64,000 bases of DNA from the NCBI GenBank assembly GCA_963576735.1, contig OY755196.1, forward strand, positions 5,437,912 through 5,501,911. The letters are read 5' to 3'. This DNA comes from Bedellia somnulentella (Eukaryota; Arthropoda; Insecta; Lepidoptera; Bedelliidae). Positions 1 through 11,515 of this stretch are shown piece by piece. The position numbers were made by a program, and so were the translations under genes. Each line of letters starts with the position of its first letter. The stretch's first letter is position 1. The notes under the pieces are model-generated. The model was not told where the DNA came from. It was given only the letters and a program-made list of their open reading frames with translations, and did not search any database.

Positions 1-189
1 TTAAATTAGTTTATGACCTCTGTTTTCCAAATATGCGAATAAAAATAAATTGAAATAGTCAGAGTAAGTTTATCTCAAAGGGACAAAAAAGTATGATGTA
101 AGCACAAAAGATAGTTGCTTTGGAATCTTAGAAAGTATCCCAGTTGTTGCAATAAAAACCTTTTGAAAAATTACTAGCATCGATTAAGC

Positions 190-673
190 CATATAATTAA
201 ATTAACCCAAAAAGCTCAAAAGAATTATGCAATCGCAACATCTGAAAATAAAATAAAGACAACGTGGAATATTATTTTCAAAAATTATAACAAAAAAAAC
301 AATGTTGATAATACAATGTACATAACACATTGAAAATATAAAAGTAAATGACCAAATCATTCACGAAACAGAATAAATAGCTAAAGCATTTAATAATTTA
401 TTTTTATCACAAGTAAAATGTATATATGACAGTTTTTTGAGAATAAAAGTAAAATAATTCCGAAGGTAGCTTCTATGTTTATGCATCTGACTAAGTATGA
501 CATCATAACATTAATAAAAAGCCTAAAAAATACTAACAGCACGGGCTTTGATCAAATTAATACTAAGGTTGTTAAATATGTAACGTTTGAAATAACACCC
601 ATTTTATGTCACATTCTGAACAAATGCATTGAATATGGTGAATTTTCTGAAGTTTTAAAAATTACCATTGTTA
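190..673 (+). pseudogene. LINE reverse transcriptase fragment, 5' part
   Basis: Broken reading frames of a non-LTR retrotransposon. The clearest stretch (475-690) encodes the RT finger motif 'SLKNTNSTGFDQINTKVV', the region before the catalytic palm where Jockey/CR1-group enzymes read roughly K-S-x(4)-G-x-D-x-I. Weaker in-frame pieces upstream (from about 210) resemble the linker between endonuclease and RT. The frame ends at an inserted SINE; the rest of the same RT resumes after 1,205. No start, no endonuclease domain, several stops: a dead copy. Clade assignment is by motif style only. Confidence 0.65.
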
Positions 674-919
674 AACATACATACATATGCTGACTGCTAT
701 AAATCCCTAGATGGGGTAGCTAGAGCTTTGGAATTAGAAATTCCTAAGCCACTTTTGGAAAGTTAAGTGGGAAAAAGATGGTAACATAAGGTTGTTGGTG
801 ATGGGTCTCCAATCTCATCACCCGAAAATTCCTTAAAAGCCCCTATACCGTTAGTCGCCTCTTAGGTACACCCACCGGAAGAAATGGGGTAGTGCTATTC
901 CAAGCCGACACTGCACAGC
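674..919 (-). mobile_element. SINE 'family B' copy
   Basis: About 245 bp, one of at least eight copies in the window. Read on the minus strand it starts near 'GCCGTGTAGTGCCGGC'-type sequence, carries a Pol III B-box-like GGTTGGAGACC (here degraded), and ends in a hairpin (GGCTACCCC...GGG...TAGCC) followed by CGTGAGTATATG and a (TATG)n tail; the tail is the catacatacata at the left edge. It interrupts the LINE RT. Family name unknown to me. Confidence 0.75.
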
Positions 920-941
920 AAGCATTGTTAAACCTTTATTC

Positions 942-1197
942 ATACATACATACATACATACATATGCTCACGGCCATATATCCCTAAAAGGGGTAGCCAG
1001 AGCTAAGGAATTATAAATTCCTCAGCCACTTTTGGAAGTTGAGTGGGGAAAAGATGGTAAAAATAAAGGTTTTTGGTGATGGGTCTCCAACCGCATCGCC
1101 CAAAAATCCATTAAAAAGCCCCAATACCCTTAGTCGCCTCTTACGACACCCGTGGGTAGAAAGGGGTAGCGACATTCTAAGCCGGCACTACACGGCA
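942..1197 (-). mobile_element. SINE 'family B' copy
   Basis: Second copy immediately beside the previous one, same orientation, better preserved: the B-box-like GGTTGGAGACC is visible in reverse near 1,085 and the (CATA)n tail is at 942-962. Two same-strand SINEs side by side in one LINE suggest insertion into or next to the microsatellite tail of the first. Confidence 0.8.
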
Positions 1198-1204
1198 AAA
1201 AAGG

Positions 1205-2360
1205 AAATAAATATGAAATGTATAATACAGACCAATTACCCTATAATAATATATAAAAATATATTTACAATAGTTTGACTTTCCTAGAAAAATTAAGTAG
1301 GTATATTAACAAATGAGCAGTGGGGTTTCAGAAAAGGAAGATCAATTAATTTAGCAATTTACAAATTTCTTGAACTGGTTATGCTTAATGTAGACAAAAA
1401 TATACCAGTTGTTGCTTTGTTGATGTATTTAATTAAAGCTTTTGATTTTTCAGATCATAATATAAAGGCTTTAAATTTGGAAAAATATGATATAAGGGGA
1501 AATATATTAGATCTTATTATATCTTACTTGTTGAACAGGAGGCAGGTTACACCTATCACATCGCTTTGTAAAAAATCTAACATTCATATTAATTACATGT
1601 CACTTTTGGTGTCCCACAGGGAAGCATTTTGGGTCCTCTTTTATTTCTTTTGTATTTTAATGACTTTCCGGACGCAATAGATCATCCTATGATTCTCTTA
1701 AAAAAGATATGGAATTCAATGAAATGATAATCCCTATTAGACATAATTTCGTGGCTGACTAGTAATAATATGTTAATTAACTTGGAAAAAACTTGCCTCA
1801 TAAAGTTCAAAAACAAATTAACTTTTCCTGAAGACATTAATGTAACATATAAAGATAAAGTAATAAATAAAGTAAGAACTTATAAATTTCTGGGCGTTAC
1901 TTTAGAAGCCGCTTCAATACAATGAAATGATAATGAAGTATGCTCTAATATTCTGCGGCAGCTCTTCTGACAGCATACTTGCATTAATAGCTCAAAAAAG
2001 GTGCATCAGGGCTATTTATGGTCTTAAACCTACAGTTTCTTTTAAGCAATACTTTATTCAAGCTCAATTATCAACCTTACCCTGCATATATATATATATG
2101 AAGTCGCTGTTTTGTGATTTGAAAATCCTAATTTGTTTTAGTGCATGAAATTTTCAAGAATGTGTCATAAGATAATATCTTCAAAACACAAAACAACTTG
2201 GTTTGGAAACAGCATATTTGGTATGGCACCCAAACTGTATTATAAATTGTCTAAACAAATATTAGAGTTAGTCAACATTCACATATTTAAAGTTGAGCTC
2301 AAAAAGCTCCTAATGAATAAATGTTATTATAGTGCAAATGAATATATTTCAGCTAGGTAA
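1205..2360 (+). pseudogene. LINE reverse transcriptase fragment, 3' part
   Basis: Continuation of the LINE interrupted by the two SINEs. In order: 'QWGFRKGRSINLAI' (fingers/palm junction), a degraded motif A region ('DFSDHN', 1,440-1,460), a 'GVPQGSILGPLLF'-like block split by a frame change near 1,610-1,640, 'NLEKTCLIKF' and 'YKFLGVTL' (after motif C), and a C-terminal stretch ending 'KCYYSANEYISAR' at 2,358. The YADD catalytic box itself cannot be found, so this copy is inactive. Jockey/CR1-like by motif style. Confidence 0.65.
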
Positions 2361-2434
2361 TTAATTAATTTTATCACTTGAACATAATTTTGGTATTTTT
2401 GTATAGTTTATGTAGATGATTTATTGTTTATATG

Positions 2435-3250
2435 TATATGTTGCAGGGATATGATAAAAATGGGGATTTGGTCAATTCCCTAAGGGAGTTGATCAAATCA
2501 CGGAGGATGTTAAAATAACAACACGATTTTACCTTTTCCCTAAACAAATCTAGTGAATTGAACAAATCCCTAAATTGGTTCAGTGGAATGACAAAAATAA
2601 GATATACCTTCACAGGGGGGGTGCAGGGGGGCAGAGCCCCCCTGCTTGGGGGGGTCGGGGGGCGAAAGCCCCCTGCAGACAATGAAAAATTAGGTCACAT
2701 TTAGTTAGGTTAGGTTAGGTTAGATTATGTATAAAACGAGCAAGCGTAGCGCAGCGGAGCGAGCACCTAAATGCCTGAATTGAACAAATCCCTAAAATAA
2801 GTAGTATACCCCGCCCCCCGTCCTCTATATGTAGCAAGCTGCAAGCAAGCAAGTATGGCATATAAGCATGCATCAGGCATTTAGGTGCTCGCTCCGCTGC
2901 GCTACGCTCGCTCGTTTTATACATAATCTAACCTAACCTAACCTAACTAAGTGTGACCTAATTTTTCTTTGTCTGCAGGGGGCTTTCGCCCCGCGACCCC
3001 CCCAAGCAGGGGGGCTCTGCCCCCCTGCACCCGCCCTTTGTAGGTATATCTTACCAAATAAATCTTTAAAATACCACTGTAATATTATTTTTGTCATTCC
3101 ACTAAACCAATTTAGGGATTTGTTCAATTCACTAGATTTGTTTAGGGAAAAGATAAAATCGTGTTGTTATTTTAACATCCTCCGTGATTTGATCAACTCC
3201 CTTAGGGAATTGACCAAATCCCCATTTTTATCATATCGCTGCGACATATA
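2435..3250. mobile_element. Foldback/MITE-like element with very long terminal inverted repeats
   Basis: An 816-bp palindromic element. The left arm (about 2,435-2,775) is the near-perfect reverse complement of the right arm (about 2,870-3,250); only about 100 bp lie between. Tips pair as TATATGTTGC / GCGACATATA and could leave a TA target duplication. The arms contain G-runs and GC-rich palindromes (GGGGGGCGAAAGCCCCC), unlike the AT-rich flanks, and a (TTAGG)3-4 tract each (2,704-2,726 and 2,929-2,950). No transposase is encoded. A single arm segment recurs at 17,119-17,270. Superfamily not assigned. Confidence 0.8.
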
Positions 3251-4069
3251 GACTATTATTAATTTAAAGTAATCAATCACTAATGGTTAATTGTATTAAT
3301 TATTTCTATCATCATCATCATATATAAGTTTAAACTAAAATTTTATGATATGGATTTTGATTCTATTGGTTGAGTGTATTGATTTAATTTCTTTTACCAA
3401 TGTGTTTTTTTTATTTTTTATGTTTTTTACGATTATATTATTTGTTTTTTATAAACAGTGTCGCTGTGTTACATAATAATTTTAAATTCAGAATTTTTAA
3501 TTTTAAGAAATTTGCATGCCACAGACGGTGGAATATAGCATGGTCTAAATAAATGTTTTAACATCTCGTATAAATCAGATCACTGACATAAAACAACCGG
3601 GTTGCTATATACTACTAAGCGAATTAATCAAAGAAAGTATTTTAATTGAAACTGATGTTGACGGGATGATAGGAATGAATCGTCTGAAAAAACGTAGAAA
3701 ATGTATTTTAACAGAAGATAAACTGCGTAAAATTAAGTATCTTAAAGAAATTTCAAAATTAATATAAACGGGTAACCTACTTACTAATTAACGTATGTTT
3801 TTGTTATTAATTGCTAATTTCAATGATTTCTTTTTCAGTGTGTTTTTGCATTAATCTACCTATTTATTTAAATAAGAAGAACAATGTACTTGAATAAATA
3901 AAACTTATTATAGTAAATATTAACATTTATTCTAATGACAGTTGACTATAATTATAATTATTATATATGTCGTGGCACGGTACACAAGCTGGTCTACAAT
4001 TTTAAATTTAAAAATATTTATACCTATTGAAATGAAATAAATTGGGCACATAAAGTTGCAAAATGTGTT
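3251..4069. other. AT-rich spacer with one short open frame
   Basis: Apart from the possible exon at 3,549-3,766 I see only AT-rich sequence, an ATC/CAT-type simple repeat near 3,310 and poly(A)-signal-like AATAAATAAAA near 3,893. Confidence 0.5.
3549..3766 (+). CDS. Possible terminal exon, unknown protein
   Basis: An open frame of about 72 codons without an early ATG, ending in TAA at 3,764-3,766; it contains the basic stretch 'GMNRLKKRRKC' followed by a predicted helix rich in Lys/Glu. AATAAA motifs follow within about 130 bp. It could be a last exon of a gene whose other exons lie outside the window, or a remnant of a mobile element. I recognise no domain. Chance openness in AT-rich DNA is possible. 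Confidence 0.2.
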
Positions 4070-4218
4070 TGTTGAAATGTATATCTAAAATATGAGACTA
4101 GTGCTGCCATCTAGTTATAAGAATGTGCAACTTATTTTATGTTCCCCATTTTGTGTAGTTATTTGAAATAAAAACTAGTCGTTGAACTGCCTTCGAAAGA
4201 TACGTTTGTTTTATTAAA
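4070..4218 (+). repeat. 5' LTR of copia element
   Basis: Begins TGTTGAAATG, as copia LTRs typically begin TGTTG, and stops where the primer-binding site starts. About 149 bp. No matching 3' LTR is found after 7,731, so the boundaries rest on the TG start, the PBS and position upstream of gag. Confidence 0.6.
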
Positions 4219-4231
4219 GGTTATGGGCCTT
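4219..4231 (+). promoter_or_regulatory. Primer-binding site of copia element
   Basis: GGTTATGGGCC matches the PBS of Drosophila copia, which pairs with an internal segment of initiator tRNA-Met rather than its 3' end (established for copia). It directly follows the LTR. Confidence 0.65.
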
Positions 4232-4361
4232 ACGCTCATAATTTCGCGATAATCTTTGTGTTTTCTGCAAAAATAACGTGTGATAGAACTGTATAGTGAC
4301 AGACTGTTATTATTTCGCCGTATTATCACAGTATTAGTGTCGAGATCAGTGGACCGCAGCC

Positions 4362-7300
4362 ATGACCGCGAACTACCTTGTGAATGTGCCGAAGCTCACG
4401 GGGCGCGATAACTACAGCGAATGGTGTTTCGCAGCGGAGAATTTCTTAATTCTTGAAGGCATGTAACATTGTGTGAAGCCTGAATTAGATCAAGAAATTA
4501 AGGCCACAGATGACGAAAAAACCAAAAAACGTTAACGTTCACGTAAAAAACGTTAAATCATCCTAAGAATTATGGGATAAGTTAAAACAATTATTCGATG
4601 ACAGTGGATTTTCGCGACGGATAAGTCTGTTACGGAATTTGATTTCGATTCGCCGAGAGAATTGCAGTTCGATGACGTCTTATGTGACGCAGATTATTGA
4701 TACAGCACAGAAGCTCAGCGGAACAGGATTTGAAATCAATGATTTATGGACAGGATCATTGCTATTAGCAGGATTGCCTGATCGTTTTTCCCCTATGATC
4801 ATGGCAATAGAGCATTCCGGCATACCTATAACAGCAGACTCCATAAAAACAAAATTATTGGATATGGATTTGGCAAGTCATGAAGAGAGTGAAGTTAGCG
4901 GTGCATTTGCTATTCATTCTAAAAAGAAAAACAACACGAAGTTGTCTATGACCAGAAAAGGTAATGGCGTCAATGGCGATCATACGTCAAATGCAAATGT
5001 CAAACAGATAAAGTGCTATCGCTGTAAACAAACCGGTCACTACAGAAATCAGTGTCAAAACGAAAATATCTTGCCAAATCAGAAAAATAAGGAGAGAATG
5101 CAATCAAATGCTTTTAGCGCAGTGTTTTTAAGTGGAAATTTCAACAAAGATGAATGGTATATCGACTCTGGCGCAAGTGTACACCTCACAACCAATGAAA
5201 GTTGGGTTATGAATGCACAATATGAACAAAACAGAGAAATAGTTGTTGCTAACAGTGAAAAGGTGTCAGTATTGTGTTCTGGTGATGTAAAAATTACGAC
5301 TACAACGGAATACCATGATTACGACATTGAAGTGCGCAACGTATTTTGTGTACCAAGTTTGACTACAAACTTGTTATCAGTAAGCCAATTGATAATGAAT
5401 GGTAACAGAATCTCATTCAATGAGAGTGGTTGCTCAGTTTACAATAAAAATAATGTCTTGGTCGCAACAGCAGCGTTGGTCAATGGCGTGTACCGGGTTA
5501 ATCTATTAAAACAAGTTGGTTTAGCAGCTTCTGTTGTATCAGGAGTAACATGGCATCGCAGATTAGGACACATAAATAAAGATTATTTGAATCAAATGAA
5601 GAATGCCGTGCAAGGTATGTCACTAGGCGAAAAAGTTGACATTAGCAAATCCTCATGTTCAACATGCTGTGAAGGAAAACAATGCCGTTTACCATTCAAG
5701 AGCACTGGACATAGAAGCAGTAATGTACTAGATATCATCCATACAGATATATGTGGGCCTATGGAGAAAGTGTCTATTGGAGGCTCGAGATACTTCTTGT
5801 TGTTTGTTGACGATCATAGTCGTATGACGTTTGTTTATTTCCTGAAACACAAGAATGAGGCTTTAAAGTATTTTAAGATTTTTATAGCTCAGTTGGAAAA
5901 TGAAACAAAGAGAACAATCAAAGTATTAAGAAGTGATAATGGGCTGGAATTCTGTAGCACAGAATTCGAAGATTACCTGAAAAGTTTTGGTGTAAAACAT
6001 CAGAAGACCAATCCATACACCCCACAACAAAATGGATTGTGTGAAAGATTTAACCGTACAATAGTAGAAAAGGCAAGATGTCTACTATTTGATGCAGGTT
6101 TAGGTAAAGAGTTCTGGGGTGAAGCTACAAATACAGCCGTGTATCTGCAGAATCGTATTGTGGCAGCAGCATTGAACTATAGAACTCCATATGAGTTGTG
6201 GACTGGTTCCAAACCTGATATTAGTCACATTAGGATCTTCGGTAGCACTGTTATGGTCCATGTTGCTAAAGAAAAAAGAAAGAAATGGGATAAGAAGTCA
6301 ACCAAATGTACTCTCATTGGATATCCAGATAATATAAAGGGATACAGAATTTACAATCCAATAACAAGGACTGTATCGACCAGTAGAGACGTGATCATCA
6401 TTGAGAAGGAATCAAATCCTGAGCATCTCATCGAAGTGCAAGTTCAGAATGTTGATTCAGTGGGGGATAGAGAGAAATCAAATGATCCCATACAACCACA
6501 GGAAGAATCAAGATCTAGCCAAAGTTCGCCAGAACAACAGAAGAATAGTTTTAATCAAAATTACTCTGAAAGTTTTATAGACAGTTTTCAGTCAGATGAA
6601 GAGACATATGTTCCTAGCGACTATGAGGATGCAGACAGCACACTGGAAGAGGTTGAAGCGAATAGCCCAAAATCGCGACCTGCAAGGACAAGGAAGGCTC
6701 CAGAAAGATTTGGGTTCTCCAACTTGTGTGTTGACAGTGAAACATATGATGATGCAGCGGGCTTGTCGGTACATGATGCCTTAAATGGACCGGAGAGGGA
6801 GCAGTGGCAGGCGGCAATGCTAGAAGAGTTACAGTGTTTTAAAGATAATGATGCGTGGGAGTTAAGTAGTGTTCCAAAAGATGTTAGAGTTGTACAGTGC
6901 AAGTGGGTACTCCGTAAAAAGTATGACAGTGAGAACAAAGTTCGTTTTCGTGCGCGTTTGGTAGCAAAAGGTTTTTCGCAAATCGAAGGTGTAGACTTAA
7001 CTTTGAGGTTACTTTTTGCATTGTCAGTAAAACTAGGACTGAATACTACGCATCTAGATGTAACAACTGCTTTCTTAAATGGTACTCTTGAAGAAACTAT
7101 TTATATGCAGATACCAAAAGGTTTTCCTGAAAAACCAAAAGATGGTGAAGTACTTAAATTAAAAAAAGCTATTTATGGGTTGAAACAGTCTTCAAGAGCA
7201 TGGAATAAGAAAGTAGATGAGTGGTTATTAAGTATGAATTATTCTGGATCAAAAATAGAAGCATGTATGTATACAAAAATGCAAGGTCAATTGAAAACCA

Positions 7301-7731
7301 TTGTTACATTGTTTGTAGATGACTTTTTTATTTTTTCAAATGATATTGCTGAGACAGGAAATTTGAAGCAAATGTTAGCTAGTCAGTTCAAAATTAAAGA
7401 CTTAGGAGAAATAAAGAAGTGTCTTGGAGTAAATGTAAATATTAATAAATCTTAGCAAACAGTGACCTTAAGTCAGAGAGATTATATTGATCAGCTGTTG
7501 TATAAGTTTAATATGAGTCAATGCAAACCTGTCCAGACACCAATGGAGGTGAAGTTAAATATATCTAATAATGAGCATTGTAAAGATAATTTTCCATATC
7601 AGCAAATCATAGGAAGTCTAATGTATCTGGCTGTATTGACACGACCTGATATTGTGTATACAGTAGCTTATTTAAGTCAATTTAATAATTGTTATTCCAA
7701 AGAGCATTGTTCCTATGTAAAAACTTGCTAA
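4362..7731 (+). pseudogene. Ty1/copia Gag-Pol polyprotein, truncated and mutated
   Basis: Gag starts at ATG 4,362 ('MTANYLVNVPKLTGRDNYSE') but is broken by several stops and a frame change before 4,600. The frame open from about 4,566 to 7,455 (residues counted from 4,639) has a zinc knuckle CYRCKQTGHYRNQC (126-139), aspartic protease DSGA (D176), the H-x5-H/C-x2-C integrase zinc finger (from H306), an integrase core with D370, D433 and E469 (D-x62-D-x35-E), and an RT with FVDD (D894/D895). About a dozen residues expected after 'QIEGVD' are missing in frame (6,989-7,010), removing part of the RT before 'HLDVTTAFLNG'. A TAG at 7,453-7,455 then interrupts the frame, which continues to 7,731. 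RNase H and the 3' LTR are absent. Inactive copy. Confidence 0.93.
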
Positions 7732-7774
7732 CTTTTATTTTATTATGATTTTAAAGTAGGTTTAAAAATGTAAT

Positions 7775-10327
7775 ATGTCAAAGAAGTCGGGATTGCAACT
7801 TCCAGTTCCTTTTCAGGACAATTTAGTTCAGTGTCCCACTTGTACACAACCACGATTTTTCAGGGGACAACGTGGGCTTATCTTACATTGTAGCCGACAG
7901 CATCGGTCAGTGGTTGATTCATCTACAACTGTTAATTCTGTGTCTATTCGAACTGACGTGCCAGAACCAGATATTCCTCTGGAATTCTTACTCGGTTCAT
8001 TTAAAAATAAACCAGTAGTTAAGTGCGTACCGAGAGGTGTTAGAATTACTGTGGCCACTGCTTTATCTTTCTGTATCCGCAGTATTATTGATAGGAACGA
8101 TGTTCAAAGTTGGACTGACTTTTTTACGTTTTCTTACCAGATTTTACATGGAAATAGATCCAAAAAAATTTCTTTGTCCCAAAAAATAAAAAACAACTGC
8201 AATGAACATTGTATATTACAGCCAGATACAAAAAATAACTTTAATTTTGATTTGAATAAAAATATTGCTTCTAAAGTTGAAGATGGTGATATCAGGGGTG
8301 CGGCTCAGCTCCTTTTTTCTGATGATATGATAGCCACCCATGATGCCAATACATTTTAATTTTACAGTAAAAAGACCCACCTAGATTGCCAACTTGTCAA
8401 CTTCCATCACCACCAGTTGCTTCTGATCCCTCTCCGCCAGAAGTACAAATGGATGATTTTTTAGCGGCCAATATGTCTTTTAAAGGTGGTTCAGCAGCTG
8501 GTCTTGATGGCATGGCTCCGCAACATTTAAAAGATTTAGTTTCTAACATTACTGGTGACATTGGCCATGCTGTCACAAGCTAAAGAACATATACCTTTTT
8601 TACTATAAATATTTATGACAATGTTATAGCGAAGCAACTTCCTTAGTTTTCGAAGATTCGGTTATTCCCTCGGCTACAGGCTGTCAACAAGGTGACCCAC
8701 TTGGTCCAGCCATTTTTAGCTTGGCCATTAACCCTACAATCAAAACTCTACAATCAAAATTCAATATATGGTATTTAAACGATGGAACTATTGCGGGGGA
8801 TGCATCAGTAGTATTAAGGGATTTGCAAACTATTGTGGATTCTTTTAGTATGATGAGTCTTGATTTAAATTTCTCTAAATGTGAATTATACATTATATAT
8901 ATTACATATATTAAACTCTTCCGTTGACACCATAACTCGAGACCAAACAGTAAACAATTTTGAGTGCTTAAGTCCCAACATAAAAATTTTAGACGAATTT
9001 TCTCTTTGTCTTCTGGGAGCTCCGATTCATGATGCATCAACACCCTCCTTTATTCAAGAACAGAAAGACAAATTTACGTCCGGAACAGATCGTCTGAAGT
9101 TGATGAATGAATGATGAATACACTCACATGTTGCTTTTACTATAATGCGGTACTGCCTTTTTGTTCCTAAATTTTAACTGGATAAATTAAACTGTATTAT
9201 TTTCCGTACATTAACAGAGGTTTTAAATGTTTCTTTTTCGGAAGATGCTTGGATACAGGCTACTCTTCCTGTACGTTTCGGTGGATTAGGGATCCGTAAC
9301 GTCCGTAATGTGGCTCTGCGGGCTCTTCAGCACATAGCACACGTGATCTCTTTGGTACTATTCTATGCCCATTCCTTGGGGATGTTGAGATCGTGGGCTT
9401 TACTGAAGGGATGTTGGCCTGGCAAACATTAGTGGGCGGGCAGGATTTACCCGAAAATAAATGTGTGCAAAAGCAGTGGGATGAGCCAATATGCAAGCTA
9501 ACTACCGATAGCCTTATGTGCAATGCTGTTAACATTGCGGAAAAGGCGCGATTGTTAGCCTCGACACAACCAGAAACCAGAAGCTGGTTTCTGGTTGAAT
9601 GCGATTCCTTTCCATAACGTTGGGACATTGCTTGATCGAACCACTTTGACCTTCTCTATTTGTTTGAGATTAGGATTACGCACTAACAAACCGCACAGAT
9701 GTCGTTGTTGTGACTGGGTGGATGCATTGGGTCGACCTGGAATTTCTTGTCAGCGAAGTGCCGGCCGTTTATCTGGATATTGATTATTATCGTTATTATC
9801 GTATGGATATTGATCGTTGCATGTCTGGACATGCAACGATCAATAACATCTTAAGGCGTGCATTAGTAAGTGTAGGTGTTCCATCCATTTTAGAGCCAAG
9901 TGGTTTGACACGCGATGATGGAAAGAGGCCGGACGGCATGTCACTGATCCCCTGGGCTAACGGGCTTCCGTTAGTTTGGGATGCGACATGTGTCGATACT
10001 TTCGCCGGTTGCCACGTAGCTTGCGCTTCTCGCAGGGTTGGTTCAGCGGCTACTATTGCTGAGGCCAACAAAAAACTGAAATATTCCTCTACCCCGAGGA
10101 TATAATATTGTCCCCTTTGGGGTGGAGACTTTGGGGCCTTGGGGTCCGGAAGCTCGTGGTTTTTATAAAGAGTTAGCTTGTCGTCTTATTGAAACAACTA
10201 GGAACCCAAAGGCAGGCTCTTACCTTGGCCAAAAATTTAGCATTGCCATACAACGCGGCAATGCTTCCAGCGTCCTAGGTACCCTTCCCCGAGAAGAGGA
10301 GCTGGAAAATGTTTTTAGATTTTAAGT
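7775..10327 (+). pseudogene. R2-like-architecture non-LTR retroelement with YLDDGT-type RT, copy 1
   Basis: One element in several broken frames. N-terminal C2H2 finger 'CPTCTQPRFFRGQ...HCSRQH' (7,831-7,905), then a conserved 'EDGDIRGAAQLLFSDD' block, a stop at 8,357 and 'GGSAAGLDGMAPQHLKDL' (8,486-8,537). About 0.5 kb of palm sequence is missing before 'GCQQGDPLGPAIFSLAI' (8,673-8,725). The catalytic box reads YLNDGT, so the first catalytic Asp is Asn. Downstream are 'LPVRFGGLGIRNV', a CCHC-like knuckle (HRCRC...), then '[14 protein letters not shown]' and 'VWDATCVDT', which I read as a restriction-like endonuclease region by position. It ends 'LGTLPREEELENVFRF' with stop at 10,323-10,325. 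Homologous to copies at 32,530-38,148 and 19,372-20,350. The domain order matches R2-group elements; the clade is not assigned. Confidence 0.8.
9808..9845. repeat. Perfect 18-bp inverted repeat, 2-bp loop
   Basis: TATTGATCGTTGCATGTC, then TG, then its exact reverse complement. It sits in the retroelement where copy 2 reads straight through 'SRHAALNHI', so the left arm is an extra, templated reverse copy of element sequence. Confidence 0.9.
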
Positions 10328-10331
10328 TTTT

Positions 10332-10620
10332 AGGTTTCTATTTTAATTATGTAAATATGTGTTATTTTTTTAATTTATATATATATTTTTTTGTGCCTGA
10401 TGTATATAACTAGGTAGATTTTAATTATGTAAATAAATATTTTTTGTTTAATTTATGAATTATAAATATAAGCAATATAATATTAAACTATACCGATAAT
10501 TATTAAATAAATGCATGCGTTCTCACTACCATAAAATTATTATTTTTAATAAATCCTTATTTTATAATTATTGGCTATTATTTAAACAGTTTTTATAACA
10601 TAAATAATGTCCAGTAAAAC
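10332..10620. other. AT-rich 3' UTR and spacer
   Basis: Probably the 3' untranslated tail of the preceding retroelement (AT-rich with AATAAATATT) grading into anonymous AT-rich DNA. No gene seen. Confidence 0.5.
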
Positions 10621-10624
10621 AGAT

Positions 10625-11060
10625 TTACGAGTCGTAAAATTTAGAATAACGGACTATGAAGAGTGAAGAGTCAGACACCACATTTTTTGCGGATATTTTC
10701 ATAACGGACTATGAAATAAGTGCAGTCAAAGCCATTGAAAATGTGTTTACGCAGGCTGAGTTGTTAGGTGTTTTTTTTCGTTTTGACGGAGTTATAAGAA
10801 TGTGTGATGTATAAAAAAAAGGTAAAGAAAATCCAAACTATGCGATTCACTTGATTCAGGCGGTACGGTTCTATCATATCTGCCAAGATAGTTATTATGA
10901 GATGGTTGGCTTTATTTGCGAGGGGAATAAATTAAAGAGTAAAATGTTCTCAAATTTAATAAATATGTTGAGAAATCTTCTATTGACAATTATAATAAAG
11001 TGCCTTCTAAGCCCAATCTTGTGACTTTAATTACATGTTTAAAAAATAATCTATAATTTA
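10625..11060 (+). pseudogene. MULE transposase fragment (downstream half)
   Basis: A degraded frame (10,700-10,960) reads 'TDYEISAVKAIENVFTQAEL' then a stretch matching the usual GCFFHF / QCIYR region and 'FICEGNKLKSKMF'. In MULE transposases the D-Y/F-E-x-A motif carries a catalytic acidic residue and is followed by this C/H-rich segment. The Cys and His of the CxxH pair are lost. Order relative to the next fragment is reversed, so two insertions or a rearrangement are needed. Confidence 0.5.
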
Positions 11061-11219
11061 GGAATTTATAAAAACAAGAATAAATAAATTATAAAAGTTA
11101 GCTACTATGCTATACAACTAAAACTATGTATTTTTCATTACTGGTTTTTTAATTTAAGGTGAGCTCTTCCCAGTTCGTAATGTTAAGTATGGTGAAAATA
11201 AGTGAACGATATTTATTTT

Positions 11220-11515
11220 AAACCAGGGAGGTTGTTGAAATTTCACTAAACTCTTCCTCCTTGCAAATGGGCAGAACTTTTCAATCGTGTCTAGTATTAT
11301 TTAAGCGGTATATATGGGATATATATTTATGTTGTAAAAACGCCGCGAGCAAAAAGATGGTTCCAGTTGTGTATTGTCTCTTACCCCATAAAACTGATGA
11401 GTCGTATACGACATTTTTTAAAGAGATTAAATCATATGCTCTTGAGTTTGATTGTGTTTTAGACCCAGCGCATGTCGCGACTGGTTTTGAATCTGTTAAT
11501 AGACAAGCAATGTAG
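11220..11515 (+). pseudogene. MULE transposase fragment (upstream half)
   Basis: The 84-residue frame 11,261-11,515 contains 'KMVPVVYCLLPHKTDESYTT', the conserved 'PVVYALLPNKTxxTY' block that separates the first and second catalytic acids in MULE transposases, and 'FDCVLDPAHVATGFESVNRQAM', where the expected motif is TDFE followed by a helix. The Asp of TDFE is replaced by Gly, so the catalytic site is damaged. No other domain remains. Confidence 0.65.

Noticed and set aside
2704..2726. (TTAGG)n as an interstitial telomere or chromosome end
   Set aside because: Only three to four units, and the same tract sits at the same place in both arms and in the 17-kb fragment, so it belongs to the foldback element.
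6592..6938. Several frames on both strands inside the copia pol gene
   Set aside because: They overlap the Gly/Glu-rich linker before the RT of a clearly homologous polyprotein and have no motif of their own.
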